DNA of 64,000 bases from Edaphochlamys debaryana (taxonomy: Eukaryota > Chlorophyta > Chlorophyceae > Chlamydomonadales): contig JAEHOE010000020.1 of the NCBI GenBank assembly GCA_016858145.1, forward strand, positions 62,001-126,000, given 5' to 3'. The notes beneath the pieces were generated by a model. It searched no databases. It was not told the origin of the DNA and saw nothing but the letters and a program-made list of their open reading frames with translations. A program made the position numbers and the translations under genes. Shown here piece after piece: positions 23,150 through 34,760 of this stretch (position 1 is its first letter; each line of letters begins with the position of its first letter).

Positions 23150-23380
23150 ATGCTCGAATCGCTGCGCCGACAACGCGACACCATTAATGGCTTCAAGCTT
23201 GACAGCAAGGAGTCGGTCAAGCACAGTGGCGTGCAGCGTCGCGCGAGAATGGCGTCGATCATCGACTCCGCCCTCGACACCCCGAGCTTCAGCATCCGGC
23301 TGAACACGTCTAGCTACTCGCGCCAAGATGTACATAACTATGTGAAGTCGGTCGCCAACATATGGCTAACTGCCAGAAGG
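23150..23380 (+). CDS. Probable first exon of an unrecognised gene
   Basis: ATG at 23150 opens a frame with balanced composition (LESLRRQRDTINGFKLDS ... NYVKSVANIWLTAR), followed at 23381 by GTGTGAG, a plausible donor. It is divergent from the minus-strand gene, whose 5' end lies within about 100 bases. The next plus-strand exons with similar character begin at 53806, beyond the retroelement nest, so this could be their 5' exon. However, the donor phase does not fit exon 53806 directly and an intervening exon would be needed. I do not recognise the protein. Confidence 0.4.
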
Positions 23381-24371
23381 TGTGAGACGCCTACCACGCG
23401 TGCCGGGTTGCATTCGGCCCCCGGCCACGACCACCTCGGCGCTCTGAGGCGCTCTCCGCCAAGTCGAAACCCCCACCTCGCCGGGTGCCAGCAACTTAGA
23501 TACAACATTCCCCTTTCCTTTCTTCTTTGGGGGGCACGCCCTTCGGACCGCCAGGGGCGGCCGCTAGTGTGGGGAGGAGCTCAGTTGCGGCGGCCCGGGG
23601 CGACTTGGACCTCGGAACATGAGCCCCGAGTCCGTCTCCGATACAATACCGCGGTTCCTAGACAGCGAGCTTTCGCTGCTGGTGCGCCGGGACGGGGACT
23701 TCGCGAACAGAGCTGGCCGGAACCGGTTTTCGACCCCGCTTCAAGGTTGGCCGAGCGCTGGTGGCTTACCCATCGATCGGGGAAAGCCCGGACGCTGTTC
23801 GTTTGGCTTGTGCCACGGCGCAGCACGGGCGCCGAGCGAGTGCAATGATGCCACCGCTCCTTGCCAGCGCGCCCCACATCCTACCAACCCTACTCGGGAG
23901 TACTGTGCGAGATGTGGGGTCTCATTCAAGCAGAAAGATGGCTTGCTTGGGCCTCGGTTTTGCGACTTGCGGGCCGACTTGATTGCGTTGCTTGAGAGAA
24001 GAGCTACAGTTGGAGTGATCAGCGATAACACAAGTTTATGATACCGGTATGAGAAGGCACAGGTTGGGCGGGTTGGGGTGGGGCACTCGCACTGCACTGT
24101 GCACCCCATGCATCCGCCGCACGGCCCCGCCCTGGCGCCCCGGGCTTGGCGCACTAGCAAGGCGTGGGAGGTGGAGACTGAAGGTGGGGAGCTGAGTGGC
24201 GCCGAGGGCGGGTGTCAGGACACGGGCTCGATCCAGAAACGCTGCCCTGCTGCAGGGCGCGGCGCTCAGGGGGGACAGGGCTGGGGAAGTAGGGGGAAGT
24301 CAAGCTGGCCGCCTTGCTTTCGGGCGCGCGGGTTGCTGATGAGCGAGGTTGTGGTTGCTGACTGACAGAAG
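23381..24371. other. Stretch with no recognisable gene
   Basis: About 1 kb between the putative exon and the left LTR. Short open frames exist on both strands but none shows a motif, good splice borders or composition like the neighbouring exons. It is probably intronic or intergenic sequence of the locus invaded by the retroelements. Confidence 0.45.
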
Positions 24372-27274
24372 TGATGAGCCTAGCGGCAGGTAACTGGCAG
24401 GCCTGTCCCCCGCCCTTTCCCAGCCGAATTCCCAGCGTCTGGTCCAGTAATGCCCAGCCTCCCGCAGGGTGGAAGCACGCCCCACAGGCAATCCAGGTGT
24501 GGGCAGTCGCCCTCGGAGGCCCTCGGTCGTTCCGAGTTAGCTCACGCTGCAGAGCGGGCTTGATCCGAGTGGGGTCACAGTGGATCTGGCCGTCACACGT
24601 CAGGTAACCGTTGGCGTAACGCTGGCAGGCGTTGGGCAATGGGCACTTGCCGGAAACGAGACCGGCACGATCAGGGGCAGACCACCACCCTGCATTCCAG
24701 GACTGTCTAGTAGATGGAGTTGGGACAGAGGCCGATGGGCGGCCTGCCCTAAAAGCCGCAGTGGACCCCTGCCCTACCGGCCACGCTCCGGCACCTCCAC
24801 CCAGCTGTGCCCAGCTGTGCCCAGCTGTGCCATTGTAACCACCGAGGACGGATGGGGGTGGCGCCGTCCAGGGCTCCAGGCAGAGGTGGGGGCGAGGCCT
24901 GCTCCCATGGTGCTGATCTGCAAGCGGGCAGAAAGAGACAGAGGTTGGCCGGAGCGTAGGGTGGGGGCCTGGGGGGGGGGCAAGGGGGGTCAGGGCTTGA
25001 GGGGAGGGACCGGGCAGCTGTATCGAGCGAGGGAGGGTGCAGGCCGCAGATGCTTGCGTACTCAAGTGAGGTCTTTACCTGCTTGCGTGGCCGCGGTTCG
25101 GGCCCTTGCCGGCGTCTCTACCGCTTTGCGTGGGGAAGCCGGTGGGGGGAATCCCGAGCGGGTCGTGCCACACCCGGCACCGTCGCGTGCCCTTGCGCTA
25201 TCAGGATCGTCGACAGCGCATGTGAGCGGCCTAGGCATTCGTCGAGCGTGTGTGTGACGCGACAGGCGAGAGGCCGAGGGTCGATAAGGTGGTGCGGTCT
25301 TCCGACCGCAAGGAAGGGATGGTCAATGAGGTGAACAAGTAGAAGACAATTGCTATCTTGTGCCCGAGCTTGCTGGCCGAGCGCCGTGAGGCGCGAGGCC
25401 TTGGCGCCAAAGTTGGGCTTTCTCTGCGCGCTCCCCCTCTATCAGCGGTAACATCTTCTATGTGGAGCATCTAAGCGGCTGGAGAAATGTGGCGATGCTC
25501 GGACTTAGGTGGAGAAAAGAAGGTCACGGCAAAGTGGAGCAGCCGGCGCGAGGAGCCCCAGCAGCGCGGCAAGCAGTGTTGTGTGTGCGCGGAGACTAGG
25601 TGGTATCTTGGCTGACTTTAGCGACGCGGGAGGTACGGTGGGCGCAGCCGTGAACCAGAGTGACTTAATGCAGGGAAGCGGCGCCCGAGCTAGGAACCCC
25701 TGTTGTGCTTAGAGCTGGAGCTTTTGGTGTAGTTGCGAGGGTTAGGTAGGCAAAGCCCGGTTATGTAGGTGAATTGGGCGGGACCCGAAGGCGCGGAGGC
25801 GCGAGCCGGACAGCCCTCTTTCCCCAGCCAGCGTGGCCTTGTGGTGGTGTGGTTTAGGTGTTAGCGAGGTGCTCAGCGAGGGCCTTGTGTAGCCTGCGTG
25901 GCAAGCACCGGCGCTCACCAGCGCCGGTGCGCCCAGGTAACCGACGTCTGTGCCAGGGACTTCGCCCCGAAAGGCAAAAGCCCCTGCGCGTTCGGCGGGC
26001 CGTGTGGCGGGAGCCGGAAGCCCGAGCCTCCCGACTCGGGCTGGGCCCTGCGCCACCTTCCAACAATCCCGGAGGGGCCTTTACGGGCCTTCGGAGGGCC
26101 CGGATCCCGAAAGGGCAGGCCCAGGTGTCGGAAGGCCCAGGTGGTACGACAGACCCAGGTCAGGCCCGCAGCGAGTTCGCTCTTTAAGGCCCAGACGTGG
26201 CATTTCCCAGGTTAACACTAGAACACTTTTACTCTTACTGCTCCCTTATTCCCGGTTCCCTTACTGCTCTCCAAAGCTCTCAGACTCTCGAACTACTCTC
26301 GGCTCTGTTAATCGGCTTGCGCCGGACTGATCACCCGTCGCTCGGAACTCTCGGTACTGTAAGGTCTCAGCTCAATTACACGCCCCAGATCCCCGGACCC
26401 ACAGTACTAGGTTTGGTCGCTGATCGCTGCAGTCTCGACCGCAGCTGTATCGCCCCCCGCCGACCAGGAGCAGCTATCGTCGGCAAGCGAAGGCCCAGGA
26501 GGGCCCAAGCCTCTGCCTGTGCCAGGCCCCGTACCGTACCCAGCTGTCTCCGGGACCCCTCTCGTGAACCACACAGCCGGAACCCCATCGCAGCTAGCAG
26601 GGTTCTCTGTCAAGGGCCGCGCTCAGCGTGCCCTCTGGTCTACTAGGGAGCCGAGCGTCAGCGAGGCGACAGCAGCCGCTGTTTGATCAGCCGTTGCCGG
26701 CAGCCAGGGCTTCGTGCTTGCACAACCTCGCCCTCGGCCCTCTTTCCCCTCGCCCGCCCCCAGGACAAGAACCCCTTGCCCTGAGTGCGTGCCGCTGAGG
26801 GAGAGTCTACATCTTCCCGTCAGGCGTTTCCGCCGTCTGTACGTGGCATAAATCGCTTCCGCTTCAACCCCAAGACTCTGGTACTGCGTGGTGATCCGCT
26901 CACCGCCTTTGGTAGATCTCTGTACTACACCAACCCGGCTTGTGGGGTGTCTCCTTACTCCCCCTTGCCCGCACGTCTAGAGGCTCTGCAACGGTCCAAG
27001 GGCGCGGCAGCTACACCTTCGACAGTAGTAGACTACAGCAGCAAGCAGTGCGCGCGAAAATTTGTGGCGCGCCAATCTGGTCTCTACCCGTCGGTGGTGT
27101 CCTGCTCCGCTTGTGGTAGCGGGACCTCGGTTGCAAGCTTCACGTGCGCTTGTGAGCATCCGTCTGCAGCGGAGCTCGCCCATATATCAAGAAAAGCAAT
27201 AAACCTCGGCCCCGTCTCGTCTTTACCTTCGTCACCGCCTTCACCCATTCGTCCCCACTCCTCCTCCGCGCATT
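24372..27274 (+). repeat. Left LTR of gag-only element
   Basis: Near-identical to 30474-33372; visible differences are a 6-bp GAGCCC-type indel near 26030 and a few substitutions (for example near 24518, 24541, 26115, 26690 and 26712). The start is TG. The 3' end is uncertain because shared sequence ends inside a tandem array (GCGCATT at about 27268-27274) that is longer in this copy and runs to about 27755. The LTR could therefore end near 27762 (TTTGTGACA). Long apparent ORFs inside it (for example 26785-27726) have no recognisable domains. Confidence 0.8.
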
Positions 27275-27755
27275 CGTCCCCACTCCTCCTCCGCGCAGTC
27301 GTCCCCACTCCTCCTCCGCGCATTCGTCCCCATTCCTCCTCCGCGCATTCCCCCAGTCTTCCTCCGCGCATTACCTCTTTCCTGCAGGCGACAACACCAT
27401 CGTTTAGCCTTCGCGCGTTCTTCGCCTTCACTACATTCAACCTTCGTCGCCGCCGTCACCACCCTTCTCCCCACTCCTCCTCCGCGCATTCGTCCCCACT
27501 CCTCCTCCGCGCATTCGTCCCCACTCCTCCTTCGCGCATTCCCCGAGTCCTCCTCCGCGCATTACCTCTTTCCTGCAGGCGACAACACCTTCGTTTAGCC
27601 TCCGCGCGTTCTTCGCCTTCACTACATTCAACCTTCGTCGCCGCCGTCACCACCCTTCTCCCCACTCCTCCTCCGCGCATTCCCCCCCCAATCCTCCTCC
27701 GCGCATTACCTCTTTCCTGCAGGTGACAACACCTTCGTTCCGGCCTCCGCGCATT
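27238..27755 (+). repeat. Tandem arrays at LTR/leader junction of gag-only element
   Basis: A ~25-bp unit (CGTCCCCACTCCTCCTCCGC plus GCATT) is repeated several times. It is embedded in a higher-order unit of about 190-200 bp that includes CTTTCCTGCAGGCGACAACA and a TTCGCCTTCACTACATTCAA segment, and the higher-order unit appears about twice. The array lies immediately upstream of the gag start and is contracted to a single short unit at the end of the right LTR (33350-33372). Confidence 0.85.
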
Positions 27756-27771
27756 TGTGACAACAGCTACA

Positions 27772-29853
27772 ATGGTTGGCGGCCTCACCCCTGAGGCTCT
27801 CCAGTACGTGACACTCTACGACCCCAGTGCAGCAACACCAGCCGATTGGGTTTCAGAAATTGAGCGCTATGGGCAGGCGTTTGGATGGAGCGAGCAAGAT
27901 ATTCTCAACGTCGCCCGCTGTCGCCTTGGCCCCCATGCTTCTAGGTGGGCCAGGAGCGTCCCCCAGCGCCTAACCACCTGGCCCGACTTCTGTGCAGCCC
28001 TCATCGACCGCTTTGCTGAGCAATCTGAGGTGCTGTACTACCGGCTTGCCCACTGTACACAGGGAAGTAGCGAATCCGTTCGTGATTATGCCGACCGCTA
28101 TCGAGGCTTACTAATCATGTTGGGCCTGGGCCTGTCAGGGACGCCTCTGGACCTGAGCCATATGCACAACTTCATCCGTGGCCTTCGAAGCTCCATAGGG
28201 GATAAGCTGTTCCTCTTCAAGCCTCGTGACTTGGATGGGGCAATTGAGTCTGCCATTTATGTGGAGGAGGGCTCAAAGTATTCCCGGCATGAGGAGTCGC
28301 CACGGGACCCGTCTCCGCCGCCGGCGCACAGCACTACAGCCCCTGGTTCCCCTTCCCACAACGGGGCTAGTGGACGCAAGGTTTCGGACGACGGACATGA
28401 TGCTGGCTCATGGGACGAGGATGACGGCGAGGACAGCAACAGCGGTGATAGCGGCGGCTCTGGCACCAGCGACTCTTCCCGTGCCGGCGCCTCCCGCTCT
28501 CCCCACCGCAGTGTGCACTTCGAAGATGGAGGCAGCCCTGGCGATTACGACTACGATAATGGTCAAAGCCCGTCACCGCGTGCTGCACCGTCACAGTGGC
28601 ATGGTGGCGAGGGCAACGACCCCGCCGCCGCCTATACCGTTGACTCCTCTGTTCGTCCTCCTCAACCGGCCGTGCTGCGCCTTGCCCAGTCACCACCGTC
28701 TTCGAACGACAAGTACGACAACCTGTACAACATCATTTTGAGGCAACAACAAGAGCTGGACAACCAATACGACATCGTGTTGAGGCAACAACAAGAGCTG
28801 GACGAGTCACGGTCAAGGTTAGACAGGTCGGAAGCCACCATTGGCGCCGCAATGCGTCAGGCCCCTGAAGTCTACTCGATTATTGGTCCCAGCAACGGTT
28901 CTGACAACCCACGGCCTCTGCCTTACCCCCGGCGACAGAGCTCCGTCCCAGAATCCTCTAGTTGTGCCGATTGTCGTACCCCTGCAGCCCTGACCGCCAT
29001 CAAGCGTGCCTCTTCGCCTGCGGCTACGGTACCCAGGGTCAACAGCCACCAAGAACTCCCCGGCCTGTCGTCAAGACGCTCAACACCAACGCCAAGTCCA
29101 GCAGTCAAGGGCGACGGATACACCGCAGTGTCCGCCGATGAGGTCAAGCCCATCAACAAGCAACCCCGGTCACGCCATGTGCCTGGTGGTGGACGGGCCA
29201 AGCCCCAAGACGTGAGCAACCGACCCAACCGTCATCATGCTCAACCCAGTCGCCCCAAGACTTGCTCCAATGGCAACGGCAACAGTGCGTCTCAACAGCA
29301 TCGGGTGTCTCAAGGCCGGCAGGTGCAACAGCGGCACAACCCTCGAGCCCCTCCGTCAGCCGGTATGTTCCAGACTCGTTGGGTTCTCGAGTTAGTGGCG
29401 GCTGTGCTTCCGCCGCAGGAGCTCTTCCGTGCGGCTAGGCGGGCTCAGCGGCAGGCTCAGCAGCAGGCGCCCCGCCGTGGGCAGCGACACCGTGGCCCCA
29501 GTCGTACGCCTGCTCAGCCGGTTAACGCCAAGCCGCCTTCGCAGCCCAGCCGGCGGCACAGCCAGCAGCGCCCTGCTGATGCTGGCGCCCAGCCGCGCCG
29601 TCATGCTCCTGCGCCAGTCCCCGATGGCCATCGCCGGCGTGTCCCCTTATCCCGGGCGGACGCCCCCGCTCCATGCTCGCCCAGGAGCAGCGGCCGGTTG
29701 CCTAGCATTGACCAGCCCCGCAGGTGCTCCGGCGCTCAACCGCCGCCATGCGGTGGCCTTAGCCCGCCACGGGCTAGGAGCCCTCCTGCATTGGACCTGA
29801 ACACGGACAAGGATCAGGAGGATGTTCGGGCATGGGGCCCTCGTGCGGCCTAG
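27772..29853 (+). CDS. gag: Gag-like protein of non-autonomous LTR element
   Basis: An ORF of 693 residues from ATG 27772 (context CTACAATGG); the frame stays open upstream to 27757 but without another ATG. Residues ~10-165 match the N-terminal Gag region of the intact element: both have a YDP/FDP start, the IER helix, the YADRYR motif and RPRDLD-AI-AIYV-EG near the end. The middle is Asp/Ser-rich. Residues ~325-345 contain a duplicated RQQQELD heptad, likely a coiled coil. The C-terminal third is Arg/Gln/Pro-rich and basic, suited to RNA binding. No CCHC knuckle is seen. The expected role is capsid assembly and packaging of the element RNA in the cytoplasm, inferred from homology. Confidence 0.75.
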   Translation: MVGGLTPEALQYVTLYDPSAATPADWVSEIERYGQAFGWSEQDILNVARCRLGPHASRWARSVPQRLTTWPDFCAALIDRFAEQSEVLYYRLAHCTQGSSESVRDYADRYRGLLIMLGLGLSGTPLDLSHMHNFIRGLRSSIGDKLFLFKPRDLDGAIESAIYVEEGSKYSRHEESPRDPSPPPAHSTTAPGSPSHNGASGRKVSDDGHDAGSWDEDDGEDSNSGDSGGSGTSDSSRAGASRSPHRSVHFEDGGSPGDYDYDNGQSPSPRAAPSQWHGGEGNDPAAAYTVDSSVRPPQPAVLRLAQSPPSSNDKYDNLYNIILRQQQELDNQYDIVLRQQQELDESRSRLDRSEATIGAAMRQAPEVYSIIGPSNGSDNPRPLPYPRRQSSVPESSSCADCRTPAALTAIKRASSPAATVPRVNSHQELPGLSSRRSTPTPSPAVKGDGYTAVSADEVKPINKQPRSRHVPGGGRAKPQDVSNRPNRHHAQPSRPKTCSNGNGNSASQQHRVSQGRQVQQRHNPRAPPSAGMFQTRWVLELVAAVLPPQELFRAARRAQRQAQQQAPRRGQRHRGPSRTPAQPVNAKPPSQPSRRHSQQRPADAGAQPRRHAPAPVPDGHRRRVPLSRADAPAPCSPRSSGRLPSIDQPRRCSGAQPPPCGGLSPPRARSPPALDLNTDKDQEDVRAWGPRAA

Positions 29854-30473
29854 CCGGCCGCCGCGCTCCATGGGGCCCTCGTGCCGACGCCCCGTGGAGC
29901 GGCCTAGCCAAGAGCCGGGAGCATGGTCAGATCCCGCTAGCTCTTTGGCGCTGATGAACCACTGAACGGATGCTACAAGCTCAGACCCTGACCCACGATT
30001 GCGCACATGGGGTGTCAACATGACCCCAGCGCGGGCAGTGCTGCCACCTTGCGGCCTAACTCCAGCCCTTCAAGCGGTGGGCGCGGCGTACCTTGCCTTC
30101 CTTTCCTTACCCACCGCAGGTCGACCAAGCATCCGGCCGGTCATCATTGATTGCACGTCACTTGAGCGAGCCGTGCCACCGCTCTGGTGTAACCCTCGGC
30201 CATTATGCCAAGCAGTCAACATCTTCGGCGCTACCCAGTCAACTGCCATGTCAGGTCTCACCTTCGGTGGTTGGACCCCCTCCAGCATGTTCGTGGCCGT
30301 GTACCAGTCCTGTGGCATGGATGGGCGAACTCAGGCCTGAGAACGCCCCATGACACCGGCCACTAGCGGAGGCCGTCCTTTTTACTAAGCAGAGCCAACA
30401 CCACCTGACAACCCCCAGCTTCATTATACTGGTTGTGACTTCGGCAACGTGACTCCAACTTCGTGACTTCAAG
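29854..30473 (+). other. 3' non-coding interior of gag-only element
   Basis: About 620 bp between the gag stop and the right LTR. The same sequence recurs almost unchanged at 57134-57751, so it belongs to the element. No pol motif is present in any frame. No clear polypurine tract lies directly before 30474 (the bases are CTTCGTGACTTCAAG). Confidence 0.65.
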
Positions 30474-33372
30474 TGATGAGCCTAGCGGCAGGTAACTGGC
30501 AGGCCTGTCCCCCGCCCTTTCCCAGCCGAATTCCCAGCGTCTGGTCCAGTAATGCCCAGCCTCCCGCAGGGTGGAAGCACGCCCCACAGGCAATCCAGGT
30601 GTGGGCAGTCGCCCTCGGAGGCCCGCGGTCGTTCCGAGTTAGTTCACGCTGCAGAGCGGGCTTGATCCGAGTGGGGTCACAGTGGATCTGGCCGTCACAC
30701 GTCAGGTAACCGTTGGCGTAACGCTGGCAGGCGTTGGGCAATGGGCACTTGCCGGAAACGAGACCGGCACGATCAGGGGCAGACCACCACCCTGCATTCC
30801 AGGACTGTCTAGTAGATGGAGTTGGGACAGAGGCCGATGGGCGGCCTGCCCTAAAAGCCGCAGTGGACCCCTGCCCTACCGGCCACGCTCCGGCACCTCC
30901 ACCCAGCTGTGCCCAGCTGTGCCCAGCTGTGCCATTGTAACCACCGAGGACGGATGGGGGTGGCGCCGTCCAGGGCTCCAGGCAGAGGTGGGGGCGAGGC
31001 CTGCTCCCATGGTGCTGATCTGCAAGCGGGCAGAAAGAGACAGAGGTTGGCCGGAGCGTAGGGTGGGGGCCTGGGGGGGGGGGCAAGGGGGGTCAGGGCT
31101 TGAGGGGAGGGACCGGGCAGCTGTATCGAGCGAGGGAGGGTGCAGGCCGCAGATGCTTGCGTACTCAAGTGAGGTCTTTACCTGCTTGCGTGGCCGCGGT
31201 TCGGGCCCTTGCCGGCGTCTCTACCGCTTTGCGTGGGGAAGCCGGTGGGGGGAATCCCGAGCGGGTCGTGCCACACCCGGCACCGTCGCGTGCCCTTGCG
31301 CTATCAGGATCGTCGACAGCGCATGTGAGCGGCCTAGGCATTCGTCGAGCGTGTGTGTGACGCGACAGGCGAGAGGCCGAGGGTCGATAAGGTGGTGCGG
31401 TCTTCCGACCGCAAGGAAGGGATGGTCAATGAGGTGAACAAGTAGAAGACAATTGCTATCTTGTGCCCGAGCTTGCTGGCCGAGCGCCGTGAGGCGCGAG
31501 GCCTTGGCGCCAAAGTTGGGCTTTCTCTGCGCGCTCCCCCTCTATCAGCGGTAACATCTTCTATGTGGAGCATCTAAGCGGCTGGAGAAATGTGGCGATG
31601 CTCGGACTTAGGTGGAGAAAAGAAGGTCACGGCAAAGTGGAGCAGCCGGCGCGAGGAGCCCCAGCAGCGCGGCAAGCAGTGTTGTGTGTGCGCGGAGACT
31701 AGGTGGTATCTTGGCTGACTTTAGCGACGCGGGAGGTACGGTGGGCGCAGCCGTGAACCAGAGTGACTTAATGCAGGGAAGCGGCGCCCGAGCTAGGAAC
31801 CCCTGTTGTGCTTAGAGCTGGAGCTTTTGGTGTAGTTGCGAGGGTTAGGTAGGCAAAGCCCGGTTATGTAGGTGAATTGGGCGGGACCCGAAGGCGCGGA
31901 GGCGCGAGCCGGACAGCCCTCTTTCCCCAGCCAGCGTGGCCTTGTGGTGGTGTGGTTTAGGTGTTAGCGAGGTGCTCAGCGAGGGCCTTGTGTAGCCTGC
32001 GTGGCAAGCACCGGCGCTCACCAGCGCCGGTGCGCCCAGGTAACCGACGTCTGTGCCAGGGACTTCGCCCCGAAAGGCAAAAGCCCCTGCGCGTTCGGCG
32101 GGCCGTGTGGCGGGAGCCGGAAGCCCTCCCGACTCGGGCTGGGCCCTGCGCCACCTTCCAACAATCCCGGAGGGGCCTTTACGGGCCTTCGGAGGGCCCG
32201 GATCCCGAAAGAGCAGGCCCAGGTGTCGGAAGGCCCAGGTGGTACGACAGACCCAGGTCAGGCCCGCAGCGAGTTCGCTCTTTAAGGCCCAGACGTGGCA
32301 TTTCCCAGGTTAACACTAGAACACTTTTACTCTTACTGCTCCCTTATTCCCGGTTCCCTTACTGCTCTCCAAAGCTCTCAGACTCTCGAACTACTCTCGG
32401 CTCTGTTAATCGGCTTGCGCCGGACTGATCACCCGTCGCTCGGAACTCTCGGTACTGTAAGGTCTCAGCTCAATTACACGCCCCAGATCCCCGGACCCAC
32501 AGTACTAGGTTTGGTCGCTGATCGCTGCAGTCTCGACCGCAGCTGTATCGCCCCCCGCCGACCAGGAGCAGCTATCGTCGGCAAGCGAAGGCCCAGGAGG
32601 GCCCAAGCCTCTGCCTGTGCCAGGCCCCGTACCGTACCCAGCTGTCTCCGGGACCCCTCTCGTGAACCACACAGCCGGAACCCCATCGCAGCTAGCAGGG
32701 TTCTCTGTCAAGGGCCGCGCTCAGCGTGCCCTCTGGTCTACTAGGGAGCCGAGCGTCAGCGAGGCGACAGCAGCCGCTGTTTGATCAGCCGTTTCCGGCA
32801 GCCAGGGCTACGTGCTTGCACAACCTCGCCCTCGGCCCTCTTTCCCCTCGCCCGCCCCCAGGACAAGAACCCCTTGCCCTGAGTGCGTGCCGCTGAGGGA
32901 GAGTCTACATCTTCCCGTCAGGCGTTTCCGCCGTCTGTACGTGGCATAAATCGCTTCCGCTTCAACCCCAAGACTCTGGTACTGCGTGGTGATCCGCTCA
33001 CCGCCTTTGGTAGATCTCTGTACTACACCAACCCGGCTTGTGGGGTGTCTCCTTACTCCCCCTTGCCCGCACGTCTAGAGGCTCTGCAACGGTCCAAGGG
33101 CGCGGCAGCTACACCTTCGACAGTAGTAGACTACAGCAGCAAGCAGTGCGCGCGAAAATTTGTGGCGCGCCAATCTGGTCTCTACCCGTCGGTGGTGTCC
33201 TGCTCCGCTTGTGGTAGCGGGACCTCGGTTGCAAGCTTCACGTGCGCTTGTGAGCATCCGTCTGCAGCGGAGCTCGCCCATATATCAAGAAAAGCAATAA
33301 ACCTCGGCCCCGTCTCGTCTTTACCTTCGTCACCGCCTTCACCCATTCGTCCCCACTCCTCCTCCGCGCATT
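30474..33372 (+). repeat. Right LTR of gag-only element
   Basis: Near-identical to 24372-27274. It ends in CCTCCGCGCATT at 33372, where the terminal TGTACAACGC of the minus-strand Ty3/gypsy copy begins. Whether the LTR is complete or cut by that insertion cannot be decided, because both element ends share GT-ACAAC-like bases there. Confidence 0.8.
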
Positions 33373-34669
33373 TGTACAACGCGGAAAGCAGGGCCACACT
33401 TAATGAGTACCCACAATTTTTTTTTTGTGGCCCAGTCGTGTGGATTGCTGCCCTAGGATCGTTCTGCACGCCCGGTGGTGCCCAGGATCTAGCGTGTGAA
33501 GACGCTGACTCTGGTCTCGCCTCAGGGAGCGGGCTCGGGATGTCTCAAGCGCGGGTCTCGTGACGCAGGGGTATTGCGCACGTCGAAGTGGGACTTAGGT
33601 TTGGGAAGTGATGCAGCGGAAGCGTATAGCGTGACGGGGTCAAAGGGGTGTGAGCGGACGGAAGGGGGGGGGGATGGAGCAGCGGCGCGGGGCTGCTGCG
33701 GTGAAGACCCGGCTGGGCTGAGGGCCCGCAGGGTTTAGCGTGTGATCGGGTAGGAAGCCAATGCGCTCGCCTCCGCTCGCGCACTGATGCAGGCGAGGAG
33801 CGGGGAGCGTGCCCTGTGGCGCTAGTGCGAGCGCTGAAGGGGACACGAGACAAACACAGCCGGCTGCGGGGCAGGCAGGCTGAGTGGGGGCAGGGACCAG
33901 GGGTCCGTGCCTGACGCCTCTGGGAACAGGGCGCGGGGCTCCAGGTCGGAGACAGAAGTGAGCTCTCAGATTACAGAGGGCTCGGCAGGATAGCACTTGG
34001 CAATAAAGCCGCAGAATAGCGAGTCAGGGCAGGTTTACGCTCCAGACGATCACGATTTTGGATCCGGGGCTTACCCCATCCGTCACCGGTCACTCCTTAT
34101 GTACTCCCGGGCAATCGCATAAGGCCCCTTTGAAAGCTTCACGCACTACCGCACAACCACATCAACCCAAACCACAACTGCCGTGACCACCAAACACCTC
34201 CGAGCGTCAACAACCACACACCCTCTTCCCCCTTGGCCCTCGCCACCCATCTTGCATGGTCCAGATCCACTTGCAATACTGTACACAGGCCGCAGATGTG
34301 CTCCCGACCGCTCAGCCCTCACGACCACACACCCTTATCCCACATACGGTGCCCTTCCACTCGTCCCAGGGTATCCAGGGCGCCTCGCTCGCCACAAAGA
34401 CAACTAGTGGTCCAGGGGACCCTTGCTTACTCAGTGGTACACGTGTCATTGCTCCAGGCCACACGCCACACACACCACGCCGCATGTCACGGAATGCCGT
34501 AGAACTTAGAAGTGCACCCCCAACTTGTCAATGTGCGTGCCCTGCCATGAGCGCATGCCAATCGCTCGTGGGCATGCAAGTGCTATGGTACAGCCGCAAA
34601 GCGCGCGGCACACGCAGGAGCGTGTCGCGTGGACACCCAATCCTCATGTTCAACCACCCTCGTGCAACA
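33373..34669 (-). repeat. 3' LTR of the spliced Ty3/gypsy copy
   Basis: Reverse complement of 50499-51796, including the terminal GCGTTGTACA (33382-33373 on the minus strand). Just outside it, at 34681-34672, lies a second GCGTTGTACA followed by GC, as at the intact element's right end. Confidence 0.9.
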
Positions 34670-34760
34670 GCTGTACAACGCTGGGGGTAGTTGCGGGGCT
34701 GCACGTCCCGTCAGCTAGAACCCACGCTGCGGTTGCTCGACCGCTGCATCAACCCGCCCC

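Larger units (their letters stand above)
24372..33372 (+). mobile_element. Gag-only, non-autonomous LTR retrotransposon with ~2.9-3.4 kb LTRs
   Basis: Two direct repeats begin with TGATGAGCCTAGCGG at 24372 and 30474 and are near-identical over about 2.9 kb. They flank a 2.7-kb interior with one gag-like ORF (27772-29853) and no protease, reverse transcriptase, RNase H or integrase. This is the architecture of gag-only terminal-repeat elements, which depend on enzymes from autonomous relatives. The ORF resembles the Gag part of the intact element at 39193-51796, a plausible helper family. The right LTR directly abuts another element, so no target duplication can be read. The very few LTR differences imply a fairly recent insertion. 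Confidence 0.8.

Noticed and set aside
26785..27726. 313-codon frame in the left LTR, repeated in part at 32883 and 60169
   Set aside because: It lies inside LTR and tandem-array sequence, and the array-derived part is a simple His/Ser/Pro repeat; no domain or conservation beyond LTR identity.
29999..30353. Small frames after gag in the gag-only element (also at 57281-57635)
   Set aside because: Short overlapping frames in several registers, no motif; treated as 3' non-coding interior.
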